From: Pardosa pseudoannulata | Taxonomy: Eukaryota; Arthropoda; Arachnida; Araneae; Lycosidae | Reading direction: 5' to 3' | DNA length: 64,000 nucleotides | Assembly: GCA_032207245.1 (NCBI GenBank) | Contig: CM063506.1 | Location: forward strand, 19,768,075 to 19,832,074 | Part shown: piece by piece, positions 10,191 to 21,417 of the stretch | Position numbering within the stretch: the first letter of the stretch is position 1 | How the letters are laid out: each line of letters begins with the position of its first letter | The notes under the pieces: model-generated | Seen by the model: only the letters and a program-made list of their open reading frames with translations | Told to the model about the DNA's origin: nothing | Databases searched by the model: none | Made by a program: the position numbers and the translations under genes

Positions 10191-13100
10191 GGTGTCCCAT
10201 AAAGACCAGATAAACTCTGCACAGCCAGGCTCGTTGTCTAAAATAGATTAAAAAGAACTGTACCTCTACGATCCACAGTTTTCTAGAAAAATGAGAAAAT
10301 ATATGACGTCATATCCGGTTTACGAAAAATAACTTTATTTAAATTCGAAACTTGAACATCGTTATTCAAGTGGAGTCCTGTTTTATGGACACCACAATCC
10401 AAACTCTTAGATTAATCCGAACTCTTTAGATTTCTTCCTGTGGGGCCATCTAAAGGAATTGATTTATGGAGATCCATTTACTTCAGAAATTGATTTAGTT
10501 GCTCATCTCCACGGTGCGTGTACTTTGCTGGACAGTACGATGCTGAAACATGTAACAGTCAACCATTCTACGATAAGCCCATGTATGCCTCCATATGTGA
10601 GGTGGATTTTTTGAACATCTTCCTATTTAAAATTATTCAAATACCGATGTTCATGTTTCGAATAAAGGTTTTTTTTTTTTTTTCGTATACCGGATATGGT
10701 GTCAAGCATTTTCTCTTACATTTTTCTCGAAAACTATAGGTCGTAGAAGTACAGTTTCATAGGAAATCTTTATGCATTCCCAATAACGAATCTGACTGTG
10801 AAGAGGTTATCTGGTCTTTATGAAAGACACTATAATTATTATTAGATATTTTTAAAAAATCGGCTCGATTAACAGAAACCATGATTAATCGAAGCTCAGA
10901 TAATCGAGGTTCTACTGTACTGTCTAGATTGTGTTATAAGTATAGAACTGAATGCTTATTATTATTTTTTTTTTTTTTTTATCTTTTCTAGGTTTATCGT
11001 ATTTGTTATCAGTCCACCAGTACTTTCGTCCCCGTAAGTATTTTCGAATATTTTTAAGTGTTATTATATATACTACTTCCTTGTACGAAGTCAAGGAAGT
11101 ATTGTAATCGGGAAAAATTCCTGTGCTCAGATTTCGCAGGAAGTCCTCATTTTGAAAATACCTAAATAAATTTCGACAATTTTGAGTGTTACATATAACA
11201 ATGTATATAACAGTAAAAGTGGAAGTTGGTCAGGGTTCTGAATTATGAGAGTGGCGTCGTTGTGTTTCCGGTTTTGATGGTCACGTGACAGGGCGAGAGA
11301 AGTATTCCATTAGATGACGGAATGTGGTGTGTGGCGTAAGGCCTAAGAAGGCTGTATGTAATATTTCGATATGGAAATAAAAGTTATTAACTACGACTAC
11401 CTTATGTGATTGTGATTATGACTTTATTATTGTGATTGGCGATATCTCCTGAATATGTTACATGTACGTAGTAAGAAATTTTAATTTTGAAACTTTAAAC
11501 ATCTGTTTGGTCATCCCTGAGAGCATTTTGTCTAATTCTTGACTGCCTTTGTACGTACGTATATCTGTACGTTCGTCTGTATCCACATAACTCAAGTACT
11601 CATAGCCATAGGAAGTACAAATTTTGTATTTAGGACTGCTATTGTAACATTTAGTAGTGCACCTGTCCTTTCGATTGAAATCAGCATTCTATGTAATGAT
11701 AAATTTCAATATACTGTTATTAACGTTGCTGGGTGTAAATGAAAAAACGATTGAGCGTAGAATGTAGAAATTTTGTATTTAGGAGTGTTGTGACACCTAA
11801 TTGTACACCTGCTCATTTAATTGCAATCAGCACTCATTAAAACGGAAAATCTCAGTATAACGAATATTAATGCTGACGGCCTTCAACAATGCAACACAAA
11901 TATATCGACGTATTCATATGTGGTTATAGCAATGATTTTAAAGTCCATTTTTTGGAAACAAACATAAAAATCTATTCGCAAAGAATAAATTCGAGTTTTT
12001 TCTGCGTATTACTTCTTAATATAAAGTAAGATAACTATTGCACTTTCAGAGATTTTCGATTTAGAACGAAATATCTATAACATGAAAAATCTTCTTATAA
12101 AGAGTATTAACTCAGCGGACCGTTGCCAAATGCCAGCATTTGAGCTTTAATTAGACAACACCATCACCTTGAGAAACGAAACTAACTTTGAACTTCAAGT
12201 GATGTTGGCAACAGATTTATTTTTTCTTATATTTATTAAAGTTCGTCATCTGTTTTCATTTAGCTTTCAAGTATTAATATTTTTTATAACATGAACTATA
12301 ATACAGTAATCTCGCACACTGTATTAATAAGAAATTTCTGAATTTATCTTTGAGCATACACACACATAACCCTTTGTAACTCCGAATTAAAAACAGTTCC
12401 TAAAACTTTAAAATTTGTTACGTATCCCAGTAACCCCGAATTAAAAACAGTTCCTAAAATGTTAAATTTGTTACGTATCCCAGTTATCCCGAATTGAAAA
12501 CACTTCCTAAAATGTTAAAATACGTTATTTTAAAAATAAAAAAAAATATTTTTATAAGATTTTAATAAATAAAAATCTATTGGCAAAATAGTGTATTTTC
12601 TGCAAACAAAAATGCATATTTTTTAAAAAACATTTTAAATTATTTTTCCCCAAAATCATTTTAAGATAAAGATATATAAAGAATTAGAAACAATATTCAA
12701 GAGAAATCTACTGTCGTCTTCATATTTTTTAATATGTAATTTAACAAATTCAATGTTTATATCAGTGTAATAATCAAGTGAATCTGATCAAAGGATGAAT
12801 GAAAATAATATTTAATTAAATAATATAATTAATATAATTAAAATTTTTGCTACTCAAATAATGATAGTTCATCATTTTAAAGGCTCATTATATTGTTTCA
12901 CTTTCAAGTAAAAAAACTTCAGGAAGAAAAAAAGAGTAAATTTTTGTTTAAAAAAAAAAAATTGCTCGCCTTTTTAAATTCAGACATGCGCAAATTTGAC
13001 ATGGTGGGATGTTGCTTTCCGGTACCGTGAATAGACTATAATGTCATGGGACTTTCTAGCCTTTTGAAAAAGACTTTAAAGAATATTTGAAACTCAGTCA

Positions 13101-16100
13101 AATAAATCAGTGTGAAAAAAAAAGATAATTTTTAAATTTTATATTTTTATTTATTACTTTGATTACAAGTGTTTCTTTTGAAAAATGTTTTTATTTCCAC
13201 ATTTATTTCAGAGTCAGTGCGTCAATTGTCCATTCCTCGCTTTACAAGGATATGTAAGTATTGCTTATTATGACAAGTAAAAAAATCAAGAGAAAATGAC
13301 GAAAATATGGCAAAGAATAATTATATAAAATATATGTAGGGAATTTTTTAATGAAAAGAATACAGAATTTTTTAAACACTCATGTACATATAATTACCAG
13401 ATTGCAGATTCTAGTTTGGAATGAGGAATTTGCACATGTGGGGGATTCGAACAACTTAGTATTTTTCTGATAATTTCAGACTCTTAAATTCCAAAAATGT
13501 TCTCAAAAATGTAAAAAACTGGGCCCATCATTTTAAAAATTAATTTTAAAGTTAAGCGAAAATCACGTGACATCAAAACTCTCCGTGATTGGTTGTGACG
13601 TCATCGTTCACGTTTTAAAATATTTTTTTATTGCTTGTAAGCTCGCACTATTTTCCGATTTAGTTTTTGCAAGTTCTTGGAACTTTCTAGCTATCAAAAT
13701 TTATTTTTATTTAAACCTGAAGGTTTATTTTATCTATCTCGATAGCTTAATTATCTCTGACTGTTCTACCTGGAATTACTAAAGGACAGTCGGACAACCT
13801 CCCAAAATTGACATGATGTCAATGTTTTCGTTCTTGGGGAAAAAAACCCGGATTTTATGGGGGCAGAAATACGGGGAATTAAAACCCAAAGGTATGTAAA
13901 ATCATTTATATATTTATCCAGTTTTACTTAATATGTATTAATATTTTATTCATGCTAATCACAGCTCTGCTGTTTGTAGACATAGAAAAGTCAAATAAAT
14001 ATACATATATCATATACAAACATATTTGTAGTAGCATCGCTTTTTATAAATAGGGTTGGATGTAATATTAAAATAAAAATTAGAGAAGGTATTTATTGTG
14101 AGACCGAGACCTCCCGGTCCCGGTCTCATTAGCCCTCGTGTTGCAAAATGTAGATCGTAGTGCTCCAAAACCAAAACCAAACTGAAACCAATTCTTAGAT
14201 ATTTTAAATTTGATGAAAAGAAATTTAAAATCTTTAAAAGGCTTTACTTAATTATTTATACATTTTTAAATAGCAATACAATTTTTATGCCTTTAATATT
14301 AATGTTAAATTAAAAAATGTATAAAGTTTCTGAAATTAAATTTAATTTTTAAAGTAATATCATTATTAAGTATTTTAAAAATATTATACTTTTTTCAAAT
14401 TAGTCACCAATTTAACCGAAAAATATCACTGTGAATTGATACACATAAGAAAGTATGCATCTCTGAAGAAAATATTTATAATACCTTGAAAATACATAAT
14501 CTTCCCCTCCCCCAAGTTATTTATTAGATAATTATATGCTTTATATATCTATATGTTTTACGATATTTATATGCTTTATCAAACTTATTGTACTTGAACT
14601 CTGTGATAATACTAGAAAATTAGCAGTTTTAAAAGTTAAATAGCACTGGTTAATCAACAGTCCTTTTAAAGGTATAGATGTATTTTTATATACTTTAATT
14701 GTTCTAAATTAGTAATATTTAAACAAAAGCAAGCATTTATTTACCGAAAAATAATTTTCACAAACCCATAGAGATGATTTATGATAATATGCGGTTTGAT
14801 TTCTCATCCCTTTTCATCGCAGTTGTCCAGATTTTACGTGTATGTGGGTCTTTCGGAACGCTGAAAAATATCTTCTCATTGCAATTATTTGTTGTATTTT
14901 TACAGAGTGGCACAATACAATATTTATAATATGATTTTTTAATGCCAGACGTAATAAAAACATTTCTATGATATGCGATACTTTACACAGAAACAAATTT
15001 AAAAGTCGGCTCTTAACATGTAAACAGCATAGGCCAACGTGAACGATGAACGGTGTCAACGTGAACGATGACGTCACAAACTCAGAAATATAGAAAATTA
15101 TCGTTTTTGAGAGACGTTAAAGAGTCCGCTATAAAACTTATTAGAAATCACTCATTAGGCCCACAAATGAAAGAAAAGTAGCTACTGTCCTGCTTACTTT
15201 TTTGTCTTCTATCGTTTAAAATTAAAATTAGAAAACGTCAAGTGAGATATCTTGGCACCAGTATATTTTTGGCTATCTATTACAGATTTTATGATCTGTG
15301 ATCCACTATAAAACCACACGATATCTGTATGTAAAATGTACCCAACAAGCAAAAATTGCAAAGGGTGCCCTTATTGAAAATGAATTTACATTTACTAACC
15401 TTATTTTAAACATGTATCTTTATTTATTTCGGTCCAGAATTAGATGTATAGTGTTCCTGTAAACACTGTTAGCTTTAGTTTGTGTTCCATAAAAATACGT
15501 TGTTCAGTTAAATATTTACGAAACTATGAGATGACCTTATTGTGCAATCATTATAGTTTTTTTCATGGATAGTACTGTTCTTTAATAATATTAGAAATTA
15601 AGGTGGTCCATATTTTGGTAAAACCCAAGGTCGGAACTAGGTCCTTTTGTGTCCGTGGCATAAAACTGACTTCCACCCTTAACACCAAATATAATTTAGA
15701 AAATATATACATATGCTTTCTCTATAATGTATTCAGAATTAACTCACAAATCCCAAAGTAAGAAATTAACAACTCCATAGTTATATATTACATAAAAAGA
15801 GAATGTATTTACAACTTTATGATTTTATCCCTTTCAGTTTGTTGAAAAAATGTCCACAGAAAACCGTCGTAAGAAGCAGACATAAAAATATTCTCAATTC
15901 AGTTATCAAATTTGGATATACAGTGGACTCCGTTTAATGTGATCAGTTTGGGACATCCTAATTTTTATAACAATAACCGATTGATAACAATAAACAATAT
16001 GCAAAATTAGATAAATGTACCCCCCCTTTAATTCACACGTGCTAAATTTCAAAACAAAATGAAAAACACACCTTATATTATCCTGATTTTATGTATATTA

Positions 16101-19100
16101 TCCTTAAAAACATAAGACTTGTATGCATAATTAAAAAAATTGATCAATTGTTGACTGTCTACAATTTTTTCTAAGAAGCTCATTGATAAATTGTTCGTAA
16201 TGATAATCAACCTGTCATACCGATTTAAAATTTCTATCTTTTGTTTTAACGTTAAATCATTTCGCTTTCTGACTTCCATATCGACAAGCTGCATGTAAGC
16301 GAGAAAGGCATAAAATGTGAATACTCTCCTTCTCAGTTCCGATAAGAATGTGTTGCCTTCTGCTTATCTGACAACCACTGACCACCAGCAGGGTGTGCGT
16401 ATTTCTGAAAAATTTCAGGAACGTGTAATATCCCACTCCTTTGTTAAACAATAAATAACATTTTTAAATTAAAAATCTGTACTTTGGATCAACCGCCATG
16501 GCAAGCATCGAACCCACAATCTTCAAGTCTGGATTTCGCGCTTTGACCTTTCGGCCACTGAGATCGTTGTCAAAGCTTCTTTATGCGGCAATATAGTTTT
16601 TCCACTAGACAAAACTGCCATCACCAATTGGTCAAACCTTGCACACTGAATTTGAAGAAAGCATAACTAAAATAATTATAAATTCTTAAATAGTCTTAAA
16701 CGAGTACAACTAAAGTGGACATAATTCATGTGCGAGAACAATATTATTATCCTGTTTCTTCTTTCTGATCTTGTGTTTATTATGCGCGAATTTTAGATTT
16801 TAATATTATTTTTTCTTTCTTTCAGTCTTTCAGCTGTTTCGGAAACGTGAGTATTCTTTTTCTTTTTCCTTGTACTTCTCAGTAAAATCCTTATTAATTT
16901 CGTGGAGGAGGGGCATTGAACAACTTTAAGTACCTTAATTCAAAATCAGCTAAGAAATCGAATGTGTTAGAGGAAATTAGATCACAAATCGAGAGGCTCA
17001 TCAGAAGATAGATGAAGAAAGGTTACATCTACTCTGCTCGACAAATGAAAATCCGAATTGTACTGAGTTATGAATGACTCGATGAAATTAAGAGTTTTGT
17101 AAATAACCACAGGATAAATATTAACTAGATTAAATACCTCAGTACTTTGAAGATGGTCCAAATTTTCTTATGTAACGGAAGAGTTATATAAGAATACTTG
17201 GGCAAGACATAAGAATGGTGTAAACTCGCTGAAGAAATTGGATAAAGCCTACTCTTGATATTTCGAAGTTAACAGGACCGAGAAAAATATTCGAGATAAT
17301 CGTAGTTTGAGGTATCGAAAAAGCAATATGTTCTTTCGATGTATCTAATCTTTACTCTAAAAATACCGGGTGGTCTCAAAGAAACTTCCCCTATATATGA
17401 GTCCCTAGTAGCCGAACCGTTCAACCAATCGAAATGAAAGTTTAGATATAGTTATTTGAATGTATGGGGTCCAGATTGTGATGATTTAAAACAATAAAAC
17501 TCTCACAATAACGGTTACAGTGACAAAATTTCGAAATTTTCGAATGGCAACACCAATTTTTTTCCCGTTTAAATTGATCAGAGCATGGAAAAACCTTAAA
17601 TGGCATTCGAACGAGATACTTATGACTTAACCTTTTACCGGCAAATTTCAGATCCAGATATATTTTAAATTAATTTTTGCATATCTTGCCATAATGCTTC
17701 AGTTAAGGTATATTAGTCATTTAATTGTGGAAAAAAATTTTTCTTTCACGATTTTCATGATGTTCCTAATCGGGAACATTGGCCACCTTTGACTATACAC
17801 TGGATTCACAAATTTAGTAGAATGATGTATATATTAAATATTAAATAATAAGGAAAATAATTAGAATGAATTTAAAATTTATTTTTAAATTTAAGCACAG
17901 ATATCAATAAAGTTTAAAACTTATAAATTTAAATGAAAACAACATTTTCTTAAACAAATAATAAAAACATGAGTTTATACATTTATGCCATGATATATTG
18001 GAAAGCAATGGAGATGCAATTTTTTCTTGCACTCATTGCAAGCTAAACTTGCATTTAATATGCACTGTTCACATCTACCTTTTTTTTTCTTGACATGACA
18101 CTAGTGGTAATAGGAACAGATACGTCTTCAGAAGTGCTCTAGTAATCATTTTCAGTGGGTACCTGATGATATCCACTTAGTAAGAGTAACCTGAAAAGTG
18201 TGCAATATCCTTCCAGGCAGTTTGTATATTAGTTCCTTTTTGAGCAACATGTGTTGATGTCATTTCGGACAAATAATTTATATCTTCTTTCGAAAGGAAT
18301 TTGAAAAAAATGTCTACGGGATCTGTTTCCATTAGTTCAGGAAGTTTATCAGTAATTTTTTCTAATGGTTCACTTTTAATAGGCTTACTAAACATAACAC
18401 TCTTTTCCCTTTAAGGTGTAGATGGTTTCATGTTTTTAAACCTAGATGAACTACAAAGTTTCTTTGGTTTATTTCTTTGTTCATTAGAAACTGAAGTAGA
18501 ATTTTGATTTTCCAAACTATTTTGGATTATCGACAATTTATTAGTTAAAATGCTAAGGTACCCAGAAACATCAGCAGGCAGAACAGGATTGAGATATTGT
18601 CATCAATATCCTCTTCTTCTGGGATACGATCATTTTCATCAGGAGGGAGCTGACAAATTTCAAATTCTTCGTCAGAAAAATCTGATACATCAGAATCTCG
18701 GAGAGACATAAAATAGTGAACAGCAGCCTCTTGAGTTTTAAAATTTTTCTCCATATTATGTTAGTTCACAGATAAAATACATTTAACACCTTTCAAAATA
18801 ATATCTAAGAAGCAAACACACTAGACTGCTTATTGAACTGAAATGCCCTTTCATTAAATTAAGGAATTTCCCTTTCAAGAAATGCTCTCCGTAGGGGAAA
18901 TTATTTCGTCGCAGTATAGCGGCAACAGTCCATTGTTCCCAATCGGGAGTATCAATAATTAATAAATTATTCCAGGTACGTTTCTGATTATTATTATCGA
19001 ATTTAATATTTTTTAATAAATTAAAGTTGTTTTGAGTATACCAATTGGATTTTAGAAGCATCAGTTGTTTTTTTTTTACATTTATGTGAATTTTTAATTT

Positions 19101-20863
19101 GTGCTCAATAGAAAATGATGAAAAGGGTCATTTTTATGATTTTTTATAAATTTTCTATTAATCAGAGAAATATAGCTTCCATTTTAAAAAAAATTGAGTA
19201 AACCTTTTACTACATTTGCTACTTTGTTTTATTTCATCAATATTATGTATCAATATTGATGAAATTTAATTTTAAATAATTTTATTAACATTATGTTCCC
19301 TTTTGGGAACAATGGACTGTAAAAGGTTAAACTGGCGGCGTTAAACATTTCAAAAAAGAGTAATGCACCTCGTTGTGTCCCTCAGTGTCATCTTCGCACG
19401 AAACGAGACGGATTAGCACGAACATGAAGAAATAATCTTCACTGCTTATACTACAAGCAGTGCTTTGCAAGAGTGTTCTTTGATTGGAGCTTCTACTTCC
19501 TATCTCAGTGAAGTATGCAAAGTGCATTAATTGGTTCTTTACTATGCTCTTCTTTGCTAATGTTTTACGTAACCAATTTATGTCATAGGTGTCTCGTTCC
19601 AACTCAATTTAAGGTTTTTCCATGTTCTGATCAATTTGCTCACGAATAAAGTGGGTGTTGCCATTCGAAAATTTCGAAATTTTGTCACTGGAACCGTAAC
19701 TGTGAGAGGCTTATTGTTTTAAATCATCCCAATCTGGAACCCATACATTCAAATAACTATATCTAAACTTTCATGTCGATTAGTTGAACGGTTCGGTCCC
19801 TAGGGACTCATATATAGGGAAAGTTTCTTTTAGACACCCGGTATATTATACTAGCCTGTTTGTTCATTTTTTCTACTATCCTCTTATCCTAGACATATTT
19901 GTAAACTTTTACAAATAGGATAATGAATCTGGATGTATTCCTGATGACGTTTATTAGCATAATTGTGTTTTCACTGGGTCATTTTGAACCTTCGACTAGG
20001 CCGGTAAATAATTTGTTTTTCTTACTGCAATAAAAGTAGAGATTTTAAGAATGGTATATACAATATGGATCCCAAATTAAAACAATTTTAAATCTTAATT
20101 TTCACTTAAAAATTTTGTTCGCCTACAATGATTTGTAAATTAGTTTAATTATAACTGCAAGTTTTTTTTTTTTTTTAACTTTGTACAAACATATATTATA
20201 GCTTCATATCAATTTTAATGTCTCATTAAATTTTCAGACTGCTTTTCCTAGAAACATGACTCCAGCACAAGCTCAGTGTTTGATACAGAGGTGTCAAAAT
20301 GTAAGTACCTTAATTTGTTATGTACATATTTAGAAAACATGCATGTAATATCACCGCTTTCGGGACGCTATGCTACCGTGTGACCTGCCCGCCTACTTTA
20401 CTGGGTCACTTATGTTCGTAGACCGTCGCTGGGATGCATAACCAAAATAATTCCTCCAAAGCTTAGACGAACAACACACATTTATTTACAAGATTTTATG
20501 AAAAATTAAAGTAAAACCAAATAAAATAATTCTGAGTCTTAACCAGATGAGAGGGTCGAGCTTTCTATATCCAAAATAAAATTCTTTTACTGCAAAACAG
20601 AGAGATGTCTCCAGGTCGCAGGCTCTATCTCGACACCTCGAACTCAACTGCCCTGCCCGCAGATCCTTTCTCCCTTCTTCGGGGGGTCAGCCTCTAGAAA
20701 CCTGAGCCCTTCCGAAAAGGAAAAATCCTCCTTTCAAGATGCATTGCCGCCCTGTAAATTTTTTTTTTTAAGTGACATCCGAAAAACCTTATCAGCCCCC
20801 CGGCCGGCTTCTTATTTACCCTAAAGAATGCCGGGAAGAAGGGGTTAATGAGGTTGATTTTGC

Positions 20864-20901
<38 letters not shown>

Positions 20902-21366
20902 CGAGGGTGTACATCTGCGAAACACAGGTCGCGGTAATACGGGCAATAAAATCGTCTTCATTCAAATTTTGTTTTTTCAGCACTGTAAAGTTTCGTCTAC
21001 TGCATCAAAAGATAATTGAAGATCCGGAAATTTGACACTGAGGAGCTGGGTCATTAGTGTTTGGAGTGTCATCTACCTAAGACATCAATGTCATACGTGA
21101 CGAAAGGGTCCTTTAAGCAAACACAAAGAGGTTTCTTGAAGTTGAACCACAGTACAATAATTTTAAAATAGCCCACTTGCTCATGAGTACAGTGGTCTAA
21201 AATTGGCGGTCGCTCTAACGAAAAATAATACGCTTGGGGTCGATATAATGATTCAAAATTAACATTATTCCTCTGGTAAAATAATAAACTTTTTAAGATG
21301 GTCGTTCTAACGAAGGGGTCGTTGTATTGCGGGGTCGTTAAAAAGAGGTTCTACTGTATATGTATG

Positions 21367-21417
<51 letters not shown>

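Larger units (their letters stand above)
9092..10917. mobile_element. Tigger/pogo-like non-autonomous element, split by a later insertion
   Basis: The left end reads CTGTCTCACCTCGGTTATCC. The right end, read inward, is CAGTAGAACCTCGATTATCT. Both resemble pogo/Tigger terminal repeats, with TA at both borders (9090-9091, 10918-10919). The interior has no pogo transposase. It contains two (TA)n-type microsatellites and the mariner-like remnant 10188-10833. Confidence 0.6.
17366..19841. mobile_element. Foldback element with about 290-bp inverted repeats, split by a piggyBac
   Basis: Left end CCGGGTGGTCTCAAAGAAAC; right end the inverse of CCGGGTGTCTAAAAGAAACT; TA on both sides. The arms can be aligned for about 290 bp each, through landmarks such as CTATATATGAGTCCCTAG and ATTTCGAAATTTTCGAATGG. 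The left arm is cut at 17627-17630 by a 1.7-kb insertion and resumes at 19331. Without it the element is about 780 bp and mostly palindromic. No transposase was found. The TA flanks suggest Tc1/mariner mobilisation. Confidence 0.8.

Noticed and set aside
16486..16562. Functional tRNA gene
   Set aside because: A- and B-box-like blocks are present but a full cloverleaf with matching acceptor stem could not be drawn; read as a SINE head.
18783..19061. 92-codon - strand frame upstream of the piggyBac ATG
   Set aside because: It lies between the piggyBac right end and the transposase start, has no known domain and is AT-rich; probably the 5' non-coding part of the element.
19327..19602. 91-codon - strand frame in the foldback element
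   Set aside because: It lies in the arm and short spacer of a palindromic element and shows no transposase motifs.
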